A program made the translations under genes and the position numbers. The notes under the pieces were generated by a model. It was not told where the DNA came from, did not search any database, and saw nothing but the letters and a program-made list of their open reading frames with translations. Below, piece by piece: positions 27,117 through 36,712 of a DNA stretch of 64,000 nucleotides; position 1 is the first letter of the stretch; each line of letters starts with the position of its first letter. The DNA comes from Silicimonas algicola. Its GTDB lineage: Bacteria > Pseudomonadota > Alphaproteobacteria > Rhodobacterales > Rhodobacteraceae. The DNA lies in NCBI RefSeq assembly GCF_003148765.1, contig NZ_QGGV01000002.1, positions 310,001-374,000 of the forward strand, read 5' to 3'.

Positions 27117-27193
27117 CGGGGCGTAGCGCAGCCTGGTAGCGCACCTGTTTTGGGAACAGGGGGTCGTGAGTTCGAATCTCTCCGCCCCGACCA
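27117..27193 (+). tRNA. tRNA-Pro (anticodon TGG)
   Basis: A 77-base tRNA with acceptor stem CGGGGCG/CGCCCCG, discriminator A and encoded CCA. The anticodon arm is CCTGT-TTTGGGA-ACAGG with anticodon TGG, and the T-loop TTCGAATC is standard. An exosortase-target gene lies downstream. Confidence 0.96.
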
Positions 27194-27463
27194 CTTCGAA
27201 GCCGTCGTTTGCCGGGCAGGGCGTCCGGACCTCAAGCTTCGCTTCACCTTTGCCGTGATACGGAAAACGAGACGGGCGGGGCGCTTGCGCCAAGTGCCGG
27301 ACATCTGCGCGCCCATTGTTTCAGTCTGAGGGAAGATGTGTCCGGCAACAGGCGTCGTGGGCCATTTGCCGCCGATTGTGGCGGTGCTATGTCGTCTCTG
27401 TGTCCGGAGGGCAGGGTGAGTCACGCCATGCCTTGGCGGATAAGTATCAGTGCAGGGATAGTG

Positions 27464-28063
27464 ATGAGAAAACTCACACACCTTTTTACCGCTGCGGCCT
27501 TCTATGCCGTGGCGGCGACTGCGGCGTGCGCAGCCACATTCGATCTGACCGATGCCGCTCGCTATTCGATGAACTCGTTCACGATGGCGGGCGACGACGG
27601 TCTGACGATGACGGTCAGCGGCGGCGACTATGATGGCGCCGCAAGAAGCGTCAGTGCGCACAAGGACTTCGGCCTGTCAGTGGGCGACGTCTATATCGAC
27701 ACGAATGAATTCGCGCTGTTCGAATTCAGTCGCAAGGTCAACCTCACCAGCTTCATGGCGGGATTCGTCGACAGTACCGACGGCTACCGTGTCTACGCCC
27801 TGGTGGGCGGGCTTTACGAGATGATCGCCTCCGGCGACTTCGGCGTGTCGAACCTTCTCGGCAAGAACACGGATCGAGCAACCGTGACTTTGGGCGACAC
27901 CGTCGCCTCGACGGCCTTCGCCATCGGCGTGGCCAACTGGTGGGACGAGTTCAAGGTTCGCAGCGTCAGCGTCGACCCGGTATCGGAAGTTCCGCTTCCG
28001 GCTGGCGGCGTGCTGCTTCTGTCCGCTCTCGGCCTCGTCGCGGTCAAACGCCGCAAGGCCTGA
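27464..28063 (+). CDS. VPLPA-CTERM exosortase-target protein
   Basis: A 199-residue secreted protein with an N-terminal signal (about 1-23, MRKLTHLFTAAAFYAVAATA) and a C-terminal sorting tail: VPLPAG, a hydrophobic helix (GVLLLSALGLVAV) and a basic end KRRKA. In the VPLPA-CTERM class this tail is processed by exosortase XrtD and links to exopolysaccharide export. The body is beta-rich with no known domain. ATG at 27464 has GCAGGGA upstream; ATG at 27428 is possible. No exosortase gene is in the window. It sits next to tRNA-Pro and may be an acquired gene. Confidence 0.82.
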   Translation: MRKLTHLFTAAAFYAVAATAACAATFDLTDAARYSMNSFTMAGDDGLTMTVSGGDYDGAARSVSAHKDFGLSVGDVYIDTNEFALFEFSRKVNLTSFMAGFVDSTDGYRVYALVGGLYEMIASGDFGVSNLLGKNTDRATVTLGDTVASTAFAIGVANWWDEFKVRSVSVDPVSEVPLPAGGVLLLSALGLVAVKRRKA

Positions 28064-28079
28064 CCCGACACTCAACCGG

Positions 28080-28107
28080 GATCGCGCCCGCCTCGTTGGG
28101 CGCGATC
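28080..28107 (+). terminator. Hairpin after VPLPA-CTERM gene
   Basis: A perfect 10-base-pair stem (GATCGCGCCC/GGGCGCGATC) with an 8-base loop, 17 bases past the stop codon, without a U-run. Confidence 0.6.
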
Positions 28108-28278
28108 CGCCAGCCGCCTCGGGTGGCCCCGGTTTTTCCACATCATGCAGGGTCTGAACCGCACGGCTTAAGCCGCGACGGTCTCACGCTTTTTCGGCCC
28201 GGGGTGATTTTCCCGGAACGCCCCTGTCACGAAAATGCCATGCGGATGTCCAAAAGGCCGTTGACGAATCCCGCCCCG

Positions 28279-28326
28279 ATGCTTCAAGTTGTGCAGGCCG
28301 GTCGGGATAGCCACAACATATAGTGG
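28279..28326 (+). promoter_or_regulatory. Candidate NrdR boxes before nrdJ
   Basis: CCACAACATATAGTGG (28311-28326) fits the NrdR box (ACACWATATATWGTGT) well and overlaps a -10 like TATAGT (28319-28324). A weaker half-matching box (28279-28294, containing TTGTG at 28289) lies 32 bases upstream, the three-turn spacing expected of NrdR pairs. NrdR represses ribonucleotide reductase genes, so this suggests dATP-sensing control of nrdJ. Confidence 0.6.
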
Positions 28327-28484
28327 GCTCCGGTAGGGGAAGTAGAAGCCTCCTGAAAACGCTCCGTCAAGGGGACGTGCCGTTCGGATCGCAGGATCCG
28401 GGGGTCGGGACTTTTCTGTCTCTCGGAGACCCGGCCGGTGCGAAGGGGCAGGTCCGAAAAACGGGCCAAAAGATAGGACCGGGC

Positions 28485-31400
28485 ATGAAGATCGAAAGAC
28501 GCTTTACCGAGGCAGGCAAGGACGCTTACGCGGCCATCGAGTTCACGACGACCGCGTCGGAGATCCGCAATCCCGACGGAACCATCGTCTTCAGGCTGGA
28601 CGATGTCGTCGTGCCGTCGCGCTGGACCCAGGTGGCGTCGGACGTCATCGCTCAGAAGTATTTCCGCAAGGCCGGCGTGCCCGCGCGTCTGAAGAAGGTG
28701 CGGGAAAAAGACGTGCCGTCCTTCCTGTGGCGGTCCGTGCCCGACGAGAAGGCCCTGGCCGAGCTGCCCGAGGACGAGCGTTTCGGCGGCGAGACGAAGG
28801 CCACGGAGGTCTTCGACCGCCTGGCCGGCGCCTGGGCCTATTGGGGCTGGAAGGGCGGCTATTTCACCGACGAAGAGGACGCTCAGGCCTACTTCGACGA
28901 GATGCGCTTCATGCTGGCGACGCAGAAGGCCGCGCCGAATTCGCCGCAGTGGTTCAACACCGGGCTGCATTGGGCCTACGGCATCGACGGTCCCAGCCAG
29001 GGGCATTATTACGTCGACTACCGCACGGGCGAGCTGACCAAGTCGGCCTCGGCCTATGAGCATCCGCAGCCGCATGCCTGCTTCATCCAGTCCTGCGCCG
29101 ACGACCTCGTGAACGAGGGCGGGATCATGGACCTGTGGGTCCGCGAGGCGCGGCTCTTCAAGTACGGCTCGGGCACGGGCACCAATTTCTCGCACCTTCG
29201 GGGCGAGGGCGAGAAGCTTTCGGGCGGGGGAAAATCCTCGGGCCTGATGGGCTTCTTGAAGATCGGCGATCGCGCGGCCGGCGCGATCAAATCGGGCGGG
29301 ACAACCCGTCGGGCAGCGAAGATGGTGATCGTGGACGCCGATCACCCCGACATCGAGGCCTTCATCAACTGGAAGGTTCTCGAGGAGCAGAAGGTCGCGT
29401 CGATCGTCGCCGGCTCGAAGATGCACGAGCGTGAGCTCAATGGCATCTTCGCGGCGATCCGCGCCTGGGACGGCAGCGTCGAGGACGCCTACGACCCGGC
29501 GAAGAACGACGCGCTGAAGGCCGCGGTCAAGTCCGCGAAGAAATGCGCGATCCCCGAAACCTACATCAAGCGGGTCCTGGATTATGCGCGGCAGGGGTAT
29601 TCCTCGATCGAATTCCCGACCTACGACACGGACTGGGATTCCGAGGCCTACAGCAGCGTCTCTGGCCAGAACTCCAACAACTCGATCCGCGTCACCGACG
29701 CCTTCCTGAAGGCGGTCGACGCCGACGAGAAATGGAAGCTGACCAACCGCAAGGACGGCAGCGTGTCCAAGGAAATCGACGCCCGCGACCTGTGGGAGCA
29801 GGTGGGCCACGCGGCCTGGGCCTGCGCCGATCCGGGCATCCAGTACCACGATACCGTCAACGCCTGGCACACCTGCCCGGAAGACGGCGCGATCCGGGGC
29901 TCGAACCCCTGTTCGGAATACATGTTCCTCGACGACACGGCCTGCAACCTGGCCTCGATGAACCTGCTGACCTTCTGGAAGGACGGCGTGTTCCAGGCCG
30001 AGGACTACATGCACGCCACGCGCCTGTGGACGGTCACGCTGGAGATCAGCGTGATGATGGCGCAGTTCCCCTCGAAGGAGATCGCGCAGCTGTCCTACGA
30101 GTTCAGGACGCTCGGCCTCGGCTATGCCAACATCGGCGGGCTGCTGATGAACATGGGCCTCGGTTACGACTCGGACGAGGGGCGTGCGATGGCGGGCGCG
30201 CTGACCGCGATCATGACCGGCGTGTCCTATGCCACCTCGGCCGAGATGGCGGGCGAGCTTGGCGCCTTCGGCGGCTATGAGCGCAACGCCGAGCACATGC
30301 TGCGCGTCATCCGCAACCACCGCCGCGCCGCCTATGGCGAGACGGCGGGCTATGAGGCGATGAACGTCAATCCCGTTCCGCTCGACGACGCGAACTGCCC
30401 GGACCAGAAGCTTGTGAAGCTTGCCCGGGCCGCCTGGGACGAAGCGCTGAAACTGGGCAAGAAGCACGGCTATCGCAACGCGCAGGCAACCGTCATCGCG
30501 CCGACGGGCACCATCGGTCTCGTGATGGACTGCGACACCACCGGGATCGAGCCCGACTTCGCCCTGGTGAAGTTCAAGAAGCTCGCCGGAGGCGGCTACT
30601 TCAAGATCATCAACCGTTCGGTGCCCGCGGCGCTCGAGACGCTCGGCTACGGGTCGGCGCAGATCGAGGAGATCGTGAGCTATGCCGTGGGTCACGGCAC
30701 GCTCGGCAACGCGCCCGGCATCAACCACACCGCGCTGATCGGCCACGGCTTCGGCCAGAAGGAGATCGAGAAGATCGAGACGGCTCTGCCCTCGGCCTTC
30801 GACATCCGCTTCGTCTTCAATCAATGGACGCTTGGCGAGGATTTCTGCACCCGCACGCTCGGCATCCCTGTGGCGAAGCTGAACGATCCGTCCTTCGACC
30901 TGCTGCGGCACCTGGGCTTCTCGCGCCGCGACATCGAGGCTGCGAACGACCACGTCTGCGGGACGATGACGCTGGAGGGCGCGCCCTTCCTGAAGCAGGA
31001 GCACTACGTCGTGTTCGACTGCGCCAATCCCTGCGGCAAGAAGGGCAAGCGCTTCCTGTCGGTCCAGAGCCACATCACGATGATGGCGGCGGCGCAGAGC
31101 TTCATCTCGGGCGCCATCTCGAAGACGATCAACATGGCGAACGACGCCACCATCGAGGACTGCAAGGCGGCCTACGAGCTTTCGCACCGCCTCGGCGTCA
31201 AGGCGAACGCGCTGTACCGCGACGGCTCGAAGCTGTCGCAGCCCTTGGCCTCGGCGCTGGTCGAAGGGGACGACGAGGCCGAAGAGGTGCTGGCGTCCGG
31301 CAATCCCGCCGAGAAGGCGCAGGTGCTGGCCGAGAAGATCATCGAGAAGGTCATCGTCCAGGAAATCGCCCGCGGCCGCGACAAGCTGCCCGAGCGGCGC

Positions 31401-32165
31401 CGGGGCTATACCCAGAAGGCCATCGTGGGCGGCCACAAGGTCTATCTCCGGACCGGCGAATACAAGGACGGCACGCTCGGCGAGATCTTCATCGACATGC
31501 ACAAGGAAGGCGCCGGCTTCCGGGCGATGATGAACAACTTCGCCATCGCGATATCGGTGGGCCTGCAATACGGGGTGCCGCTGGAGGAGTTCGTCGACGC
31601 CTTCACCTTCACCCGGTTCGAGCCGGCCGGCATGGTCCAGGGCAACGAGGCGATCAAGAACGCGACCTCGATCCTCGACTACATCTTCCGCGAGCTGGCG
31701 GTGTCCTACCTCGACCGGACCGACCTTGCCCACGTCAAGCCCGAGGGCCAGACCTTCGATGAGATGGGCCGGGGCGAGGACGAGGGGAAGCGCAACTTCT
31801 CCGAGGTGCCGGGATCGGCCGGGTCGGATGCGGTCGAAGTGCTGAGGAAGGTGGCCTCGGCCGGCTTCACCCGCCGCCGCGTCCCGCAGGAACTGGTGCT
31901 GGTCCAGGGCGGCATGGGCGCCACGGCCTTCGCCGGAACCGCAGATCCCTCGGCAGCGCTTCAGGCTCTGGCGCCGGACCTGGCGCCGATGACGTCCTCC
32001 GAGACGGCGGTCGGCAGCGGCACGGTCAAGATGGACCTGCGGCAGAAGGCGAGGATGCAGGGTTACGAGGGCGATCCCTGCGGCGACTGCGGCAACTACA
32101 CGCTGGTGCGCAACGGCACCTGCATGAAGTGCAACACCTGTGGCGGAACGAGCGGGTGTAGCTGA
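28485..32165 (+). CDS. nrdJ: Vitamin B12-dependent ribonucleotide reductase (class II)
   Basis: A 1226-residue adenosylcobalamin-dependent enzyme making deoxynucleotides with or without oxygen. Landmarks are [77 protein letters not shown] with the catalytic cysteine, and [39 protein letters not shown]. The C-terminus has the redox or zinc cluster [27 protein letters not shown]. The start [11 protein letters not shown] at 28485 is used; a further upstream ATG at 28323 overlaps the putative NrdR site. It is the only reductase in the window, so cells need cobalamin if no class I enzyme exists elsewhere. Confidence 0.96.
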   Translation: MKIERRFTEAGKDAYAAIEFTTTASEIRNPDGTIVFRLDDVVVPSRWTQVASDVIAQKYFRKAGVPARLKKVREKDVPSFLWRSVPDEKALAELPEDERFGGETKATEVFDRLAGAWAYWGWKGGYFTDEEDAQAYFDEMRFMLATQKAAPNSPQWFNTGLHWAYGIDGPSQGHYYVDYRTGELTKSASAYEHPQPHACFIQSCADDLVNEGGIMDLWVREARLFKYGSGTGTNFSHLRGEGEKLSGGGKSSGLMGFLKIGDRAAGAIKSGGTTRRAAKMVIVDADHPDIEAFINWKVLEEQKVASIVAGSKMHERELNGIFAAIRAWDGSVEDAYDPAKNDALKAAVKSAKKCAIPETYIKRVLDYARQGYSSIEFPTYDTDWDSEAYSSVSGQNSNNSIRVTDAFLKAVDADEKWKLTNRKDGSVSKEIDARDLWEQVGHAAWACADPGIQYHDTVNAWHTCPEDGAIRGSNPCSEYMFLDDTACNLASMNLLTFWKDGVFQAEDYMHATRLWTVTLEISVMMAQFPSKEIAQLSYEFRTLGLGYANIGGLLMNMGLGYDSDEGRAMAGALTAIMTGVSYATSAEMAGELGAFGGYERNAEHMLRVIRNHRRAAYGETAGYEAMNVNPVPLDDANCPDQKLVKLARAAWDEALKLGKKHGYRNAQATVIAPTGTIGLVMDCDTTGIEPDFALVKFKKLAGGGYFKIINRSVPAALETLGYGSAQIEEIVSYAVGHGTLGNAPGINHTALIGHGFGQKEIEKIETALPSAFDIRFVFNQWTLGEDFCTRTLGIPVAKLNDPSFDLLRHLGFSRRDIEAANDHVCGTMTLEGAPFLKQEHYVVFDCANPCGKKGKRFLSVQSHITMMAAAQSFISGAISKTINMANDATIEDCKAAYELSHRLGVKANALYRDGSKLSQPLASALVEGDDEAEEVLASGNPAEKAQVLAEKIIEKVIVQEIARGRDKLPERRRGYTQKAIVGGHKVYLRTGEYKDGTLGEIFIDMHKEGAGFRAMMNNFAIAISVGLQYGVPLEEFVDAFTFTRFEPAGMVQGNEAIKNATSILDYIFRELAVSYLDRTDLAHVKPEGQTFDEMGRGEDEGKRNFSEVPGSAGSDAVEVLRKVASAGFTRRRVPQELVLVQGGMGATAFAGTADPSAALQALAPDLAPMTSSETAVGSGTVKMDLRQKARMQGYEGDPCGDCGNYTLVRNGTCMKCNTCGGTSGCS

Positions 32166-32198
32166 GGAATCGGGTGGGGCGCCTGGCGCCCTGCTCTA

Positions 32199-32224
32199 CG
32201 AAAGGTTCGCTTCGCGAACTTTCG
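32199..32224 (+). terminator. First stem-loop after nrdJ
   Basis: An 11-base-pair stem with one bulged G (CGAAAGGTTCGC with GCGAACTTTCG) and a TTC loop, 33 bases after the nrdJ stop. There is no U-run; it may stop or stabilise the message. Confidence 0.5.
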
Positions 32225-32318
32225 GTCACGGGGCGGGTGCGCTCGCCCTTGAACGCGGGTCAGGCCGCAGGCAGAAACCGGGCGGTATAAACACAGAGCC
32301 TGACAAGCGAAACTGACA

Positions 32319-32342
32319 GGGGGCCCTCGTGGCCCCCTTTTT
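32319..32342 (+). terminator. Rho-independent terminator downstream of nrdJ
   Basis: GGGGGCC-CTCGT-GGCCCCC followed by TTTTT, a textbook terminator 153 bases after nrdJ and 75 bases before the DUF305 gene. Confidence 0.9.
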
Positions 32343-32417
32343 CTGTGCGATTCGGACGTTCCGGAACTCTTTCGGGGCGGACTTCGTTGGCAGGGCGAAC
32401 TCTGAAGGGGGAACACT

Positions 32418-32876
32418 ATGTCCAGCTACGCCCGTTTCTTCGCCATGATCGGCACGTCGATGGTGGCCATGTACGCGATGACCTATCTCAACGTCTGGTC
32501 CCTCGATCACGTCACGTTCAGCGAAAGCCGCATCTACATGGTGGGGTACATGGGCGCCGTGATGGCGGTCGTCATGCTGTCCTTTATGTGGGGCATGTAC
32601 GAGGGGCAGGGGACGAAGATTGGCATCCTGGCCGCGGCGGCCCTGCTTTTCGCGGTGTCGCTCTGGCTCATGCGCAGTCAGTCGACGGTCGAGGACGTGT
32701 CATGGATGAAGGCGATGATCCCGCACCACTCCATCGCCATCCTGACCAGCGAACGCGCCACGATCACCGACCCGAGGGTGCGTGACCTGGCGGACAGCAT
32801 CATCGAGGCGCAGCGCCGCGAGATCGGCGAGATGAAGGCGCTGATCGCCGACCTGGAGGGCTCGGGCGGTCAGTAG
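32418..32876 (+). CDS. DUF305-type membrane protein
   Basis: A 152-residue protein with three hydrophobic segments (about 8-25, 38-58, 67-85) and a C-terminal DUF305-like stretch. The hallmark is WMKAMIPHHSIAILTSERATI, with the His-His pair typical of a family found with copper and other metal resistance genes. Function is not known. GGGGGAAC precedes the start. Its end overlaps the convergent HTH gene by 7 bases. Confidence 0.82.
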   Translation: MSSYARFFAMIGTSMVAMYAMTYLNVWSLDHVTFSESRIYMVGYMGAVMAVVMLSFMWGMYEGQGTKIGILAAAALLFAVSLWLMRSQSTVEDVSWMKAMIPHHSIAILTSERATITDPRVRDLADSIIEAQRREIGEMKALIADLEGSGGQ

Positions 32877-33703
32877 AGTCCCTTGATCCAGCGCGGGGTG
32901 AAGGGGCCGAAGGGATTCCAGTCCTCGAAGAACAGCCTCTCCGTCTCCATCAGGCGGTCCCAATGGAACACGCCGCACCTTCGGCGGGCGGCCAGCCCGT
33001 CGCGCAGGCGCGGACCCGCGCGTTCGAGGATGGACGGGAGGAGGAGGGCGTGGTGCTGCTCGTTCGAGCGCATCATCGCGGTGTAACCGAAGAAGAGCTG
33101 ATTGTCGGCGTCGTGGCCGTGGGTGAAGTACGACAGGTACATCGCGGGGCGCACGGTCGTGGTGAGGAACAGGAACGCGGTGCCGACAGTGTTCTGGAAG
33201 GCAAGCGACCGTGCGCGGCGCTGCCGCCAGGTGAGGCGCTGGTTCTTGCCTCCGAAGTGGACGGAGTCGATGGCCGTCCTCGCCAGGGCCGATCCGTCGG
33301 GCAGGCTGCTGAGGAGGATCAGGCTTGCCGAGACCATGTCGGGGACCGTGAACGTCGGCCGCAGAAGGCGGTAGAACCCGTCCGGCATGACTCCGTGATC
33401 GAAGGCGCGCATGCGCGACAGGAAGGCCGGGAAGCCGAGCGCCGGATCGGGGCCGGGGTCGTCTTCCTCCCGCAGCGTTTCGATCGGTTCGAGGAGGATG
33501 CGGGCATCGACCCCGAAGTGCTTGCAGATGCGATGCAGGACGTCCGGCCGGGGGTGCGCTTCGCCGGAAAGGTAACGCAGGAATTGCGTTCGGTTCACGC
33601 CGATGTCGCGGCAGACCTGCGAGACTGACGTCGTTCCTTCTATCAGAACCCTGAGGTTCTTGCCGAAGCGGTCCCGCAACTGCTGCGGTGTGGGCGCTCT
33701 CAT
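32870..33703 (-). CDS. HTH transcriptional regulator
   Basis: A 277-residue regulator with an N-terminal XRE-like helix-turn-helix (about 12-70: TSVSQVCRDIGVNRTQFLRYLSGEAHPRPDVLHRICKHFGVD). The C-terminal 200 residues are a ligand or protein domain with no family I recognise. An 18-base palindrome lies 26 bases before its start, a likely autoregulatory operator. It is convergent with the DUF305 gene. Confidence 0.85.
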   Translation of the reverse strand: MRAPTPQQLRDRFGKNLRVLIEGTTSVSQVCRDIGVNRTQFLRYLSGEAHPRPDVLHRICKHFGVDARILLEPIETLREEDDPGPDPALGFPAFLSRMRAFDHGVMPDGFYRLLRPTFTVPDMVSASLILLSSLPDGSALARTAIDSVHFGGKNQRLTWRQRRARSLAFQNTVGTAFLFLTTTVRPAMYLSYFTHGHDADNQLFFGYTAMMRSNEQHHALLLPSILERAGPRLRDGLAARRRCGVFHWDRLMETERLFFEDWNPFGPFTPRWIKGLY

Positions 33704-33728
33704 GGTCGCACCACCAGCCCCCCACCAT

Positions 33729-33746
33729 TGTCGCTAAATAGCGACA
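33729..33746 (-). promoter_or_regulatory. 18-base palindromic operator before HTH gene
   Basis: TGTCGCTA-AA-TAGCGACA is a perfect inverted repeat with 8-base arms. It covers a possible -10 (TATTTA on the minus strand). Its place directly upstream of the HTH regulator points to autorepression. Confidence 0.65.
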
Positions 33747-33826
33747 GACAAAGAGAAAATTGCATTCAACCCAGAGTTAGCCCTGGTGGGTCGAAAAGCA
33801 AGTGGGGATCGGGGAAGGTGCGGGCG

Positions 33827-34396
33827 TCAGAGACCCGATTTGCCCCGCGACAGCGCCGCGATTCCCGTGCGCGCCATCTCGTCCAGACCGAGGGGACGCA
33901 TGAGGTCGGCGAAGGCGTCGATCTTCTCGGAGGTGCCGGTGACCTCGAAGACGAAGCTTTCCAGCGTCGAGTCGACCACGTTGGCGCGGAAGATGTCCGC
34001 GAGGCGCAGCGCCTCGACCCGGCGCTCGCCCTTGCCGGAGACCTTGAAGAGCGCCAGCTCGCGCTCGACCGCCGGACCTTCGGTCGTGAGGTCGTGGACC
34101 TCGTGGACCGGGACGATGCGGCCAAGCTGGGCCTTGATCTGCTCGATCACCGAGGGCGTGCCGGTGGTGACGACGGTGATGCGCGACCGGTGCCCCTCGT
34201 GATCGACCTCGGCTACGGTCAGGCTCTCGATGTTGTACCCCCGGCCGGAGAAGAGGCCGATGACGCGCGCCAGCACGCCCGCCTCGTTCGCCACGATCAC
34301 CGCGAGGGTGTGACGTTCGACCGTCTGCACATTGGGGTCGCGCAGGTCGTAGGCGGAATGGCTGGAGGAGCCTTTCTTGATCTTCAAGGCGGACAT
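33827..34396 (-). CDS. ilvN: Acetolactate synthase regulatory (small) subunit
   Basis: A 189-residue small subunit that activates the catalytic subunit and gives valine feedback inhibition. An N-terminal ACT domain (HTLAVIVANEAGVLARVIGLFSGRGYNIESLTV) and the C-terminal ALS_ss_C domain (RRVEALRLADIFRANVVDSTLESFVFEVTGTSEKIDAF) are complete. It is the last gene of the ilvI-creA-ilvN minus-strand operon, nine bases after creA. Also called ilvH in systems paired with IlvI. Confidence 0.95.
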   Translation of the reverse strand: MSALKIKKGSSSHSAYDLRDPNVQTVERHTLAVIVANEAGVLARVIGLFSGRGYNIESLTVAEVDHEGHRSRITVVTTGTPSVIEQIKAQLGRIVPVHEVHDLTTEGPAVERELALFKVSGKGERRVEALRLADIFRANVVDSTLESFVFEVTGTSEKIDAFADLMRPLGLDEMARTGIAALSRGKSGL

Positions 34397-34405
34397 CTGT
34401 GCTTC

Positions 34406-34894
34406 CTAGTCCTGAGTGCCGGCCTGCCAGAGCGGAACGGTCGAGATCGACATCTTGGCCGATCCTTCCGTCAACTCGCGGGCGTGAGCGAGGTAGATGA
34501 GGGTCTGGTTCGCCTCGTCGTAGATCCGCTTGATGCGGATCGACTTGAGAACAAGGCTGCGGGACTGGCGGAACACCTCTTCGCCCTCTTTCGAGCGGTC
34601 GATGTCGCCGATGGTGATGGGGCCGGTCTGACGGCAGGCGATCGAGGCGTTCGAGGGATCCTCGAACCAGTTCCCCTGCGACAGCCGGTCGATGAGGCTG
34701 CGCTCGAAGTACGCGACGTGGCAGGTGACGCCGGGCACCTGCGGATCGTTGATCGCCTCGACGATGATGTCGTTGCCGACCCAGTCGACGCCGACCTTGC
34801 CGACCTCTTCTGCCCATGCCGCAAAGGGGGCGACAAGAAGCGTGGCGAGGGCAAGGACGCGACGCAAGGCGTGGGTGCCGAAGGACTTTCGCAT
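34406..34894 (-). CDS. creA: CreA family exported protein
   Basis: A 162-residue periplasmic protein of unknown function. A signal peptide (about 1-28, ending FAAWA) precedes the CreA domain: EEVGKVGVDWVGNDIIVEAINDPQVPGVTCHVAYFERS, then WFEDPSNASIACRQTGPI and VFRQSRSLVLKSIRIKRIYDEANQTLIYLAHARE. The ATG overlaps the ilvI TGA (ATGA), so it is translated together with the acetolactate synthase subunits, an unusual place for an exported protein. Confidence 0.9.
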   Translation of the reverse strand: MRKSFGTHALRRVLALATLLVAPFAAWAEEVGKVGVDWVGNDIIVEAINDPQVPGVTCHVAYFERSLIDRLSQGNWFEDPSNASIACRQTGPITIGDIDRSKEGEEVFRQSRSLVLKSIRIKRIYDEANQTLIYLAHARELTEGSAKMSISTVPLWQAGTQD

Positions 34895-36666
34895 CACACC
34901 AGCACCGCCCCGCCTTCCTTGATCGCGTTCCTGGTGTCCGCGTTCTCGCCGAGGATCATCTCGTTGTGCGGCTTGCCGGAGGGGATCATGGGGAAGCAGT
35001 TCTCGTGCTTCTCGACCAGGCAGTCGACGATCACGGGGCCGTCGTAGGCCAGCATCTCGCGGATGCCCTCGTCGAGGTCGGCGGGGTCGTCGATGCGGAT
35101 GCCCTTCGCGCCGAAGGCTTCTGCGAGCTTGACGAAATCGGGCAGGGCCTCGGACCACGAGTGGGAATACCGCTCGCCGTGCAGCAGCTCCTGCCACTGG
35201 CGGACCATGCCGAGGCGTTCGTTGTTCAGGATGAACTGCTTCACGGGCAGGCGGTACTGGATCGCGGTGCCCATCTCCTGCATGTTCATCAGCCACGATG
35301 CCTCGCCCGCGACGTTGATGACGAGCGCGTCGGGATGCGCCATCTGCACGCCGATGGACGCCGGGAAGCCATAGCCCATGGTTCCCAGGCCGCCGCTGGT
35401 CATCCAGCGGTTCGGCTCGTCGAAGTCCATGTACTGCGCGGCCCACATCTGGTGCTGTCCGACCTCGGTGCAGATGTAGCGGTCGGGGTGATCCTTCGTC
35501 AGCGCCTCGAGGCGCTGCACCGCGTGCTGCGGCTTGATGGTCTTGCCCTCTTGCCGGAACTTCAGGCAGTCGATGGCCTTCCACTCGGCGATCTGCTTCC
35601 ACCAGTCCTTCAGCGCCTTGCCATTCACGCGCGAGCCGCGCTCCTTCCAGACCGCCAGCACATCCTCGAGGACCGAGGCCACGTCACCGATGATCGGCAT
35701 CTCGACATGGATGACCTTGTTGATCGAGGACGGGTCGATGTCGATGTGCGCCTTGACCGAGTTGGGGCTGAAATCCTGGATGCGGCCGGTGATGCGGTCG
35801 TCGAAGCGGGCGCCGACGTTTATCATCAGGTCGCAGTCGTGCATCGCGAGGTTGGCCTCGTAGAGCCCGTGCATCCCCAGCATCCCGAGCCAGCCCTTGC
35901 CGCTGGCGGGATAGGCGCCGAGGCCCATCAGCGTCGAGGTGATCGGGAAGCCCGTCGTGTCGACCAGCTCGCGCAGAAGGCGCGAGGCCTTGGGGCCGGA
36001 GTTGATGACGCCGCCGCCGGTATAGAAGACGGGACGCTTCGCGCCCTCGATGGCCTCGACCAGCGCGCGGACCATGTCCGCGTCGCCCTTGGTGCGGGGC
36101 GCATAGTGCGAGGTCTTCGTGTCCTTGGGTGAGACATAGGTGCCGGTCGCGAACTGGACGTCCTTAGGAATGTCGACCAGCACCGGACCGGGACGGCCCG
36201 ACACGGCGACGTGGAACGCCTCGTGCAGCACGGGCGCCAGGCGGTCGGTCTCCTTCACCAGCCAGTTGTGCTTGGTGCAGGGCCGGGTGATGCCGACGGT
36301 GTCGGCCTCCTGGAAGCCGTCGGTGCCGATCATGAAGGTCGGAACCTGGCCTGTCAGCACGACGATCGGGATCGAGTCGAGTAGCGCGTCGGTCAGGCCG
36401 GTCACGGCATTGGTGGCTCCGGGCCCCGAGGTCACGAGGACGACGCCCGGCTTGCCGGTCGAGCGGGCATAGCCTTCAGCGGCGTGAACCGCGCCCTGTT
36501 CGTGCCGCACGAGGACGTGGCGAATCCGGTTCTGCTGGAAAATCTCGTCGTAGATCGGAAGAACCGCGCCGCCGGGATAGCCGAACACCACCTCGACGCC
36601 CTGGTCCTTCAGGGCCTCCACGACCATTCTCGCTCCGGTCATCTGCTTCTTGCTCATCGCGCCCAA
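34894..36666 (-). CDS. ilvI: Acetolactate synthase catalytic (large) subunit
   Basis: A 590-residue thiamine diphosphate enzyme that condenses pyruvate or pyruvate and 2-oxobutyrate, the first step to valine, leucine and isoleucine. The N-terminal FGYPGGAVLPIYD contains the catalytic Glu in HEQGAVHAAEGYAR, and the ThDP motif is GEASWLMNMQEMGTAIQYRLPVKQFILNN. Likely starts are 36666, MSKKQ at 36657, or MTGARM at 36642. It is expressed behind an attenuator. Confidence 0.96.
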   Translation of the reverse strand: MGAMSKKQMTGARMVVEALKDQGVEVVFGYPGGAVLPIYDEIFQQNRIRHVLVRHEQGAVHAAEGYARSTGKPGVVLVTSGPGATNAVTGLTDALLDSIPIVVLTGQVPTFMIGTDGFQEADTVGITRPCTKHNWLVKETDRLAPVLHEAFHVAVSGRPGPVLVDIPKDVQFATGTYVSPKDTKTSHYAPRTKGDADMVRALVEAIEGAKRPVFYTGGGVINSGPKASRLLRELVDTTGFPITSTLMGLGAYPASGKGWLGMLGMHGLYEANLAMHDCDLMINVGARFDDRITGRIQDFSPNSVKAHIDIDPSSINKVIHVEMPIIGDVASVLEDVLAVWKERGSRVNGKALKDWWKQIAEWKAIDCLKFRQEGKTIKPQHAVQRLEALTKDHPDRYICTEVGQHQMWAAQYMDFDEPNRWMTSGGLGTMGYGFPASIGVQMAHPDALVINVAGEASWLMNMQEMGTAIQYRLPVKQFILNNERLGMVRQWQELLHGERYSHSWSEALPDFVKLAEAFGAKGIRIDDPADLDEGIREMLAYDGPVIVDCLVEKHENCFPMIPSGKPHNEMILGENADTRNAIKEGGAVLV

Positions 36667-36683
36667 GTCCTTGTCCTGCGCAT

Positions 36684-36712
36684 AAAAAAGCCCCCGGGAG
36701 TGATCCGAGGGC
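36684..36712 (-). terminator. Attenuator terminator of the ilv operon
   Basis: On the minus strand an 8-base-pair stem (GCCCTCGG/CCGGGGGC) with a 7-base loop is followed by TTTTTT, 18 bases before ilvI. Its left arm shares bases with the antiterminator strand at 36710-36719. Confidence 0.85.

Larger units (their letters stand above)
28064..28484. other. 421-base intergenic region before nrdJ
   Basis: It contains the terminator-like hairpin of the preceding gene (28080-28107), the candidate NrdR boxes (28279-28326) and about 160 bases of leader before nrdJ. I found no B12-box-like cobalamin riboswitch in it, and no convincing small ORF. Confidence 0.6.

Noticed and set aside
27194-27463. Attachment site or integrase remnant next to tRNA-Pro
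   Set aside because: No repeat of the tRNA 3' end and no integrase-like sequence were found in the flanking DNA.
28064-28484. Cobalamin riboswitch before nrdJ
   Set aside because: No B12-box-like core or matching peripheral stems were seen; the palindrome fits an NrdR box.
28284-31733. 1149-residue open frame on the minus strand opposite nrdJ
   Set aside because: It is a GC-rich antisense shadow with low-complexity His/Asp/Arg-rich sequence; nrdJ motifs are clear on the other strand.
32225-32318. Small RNA between the two nrdJ hairpins
   Set aside because: TATAAA at 32286 has no -35 at the right distance, and the terminator can be explained by nrdJ read-through.
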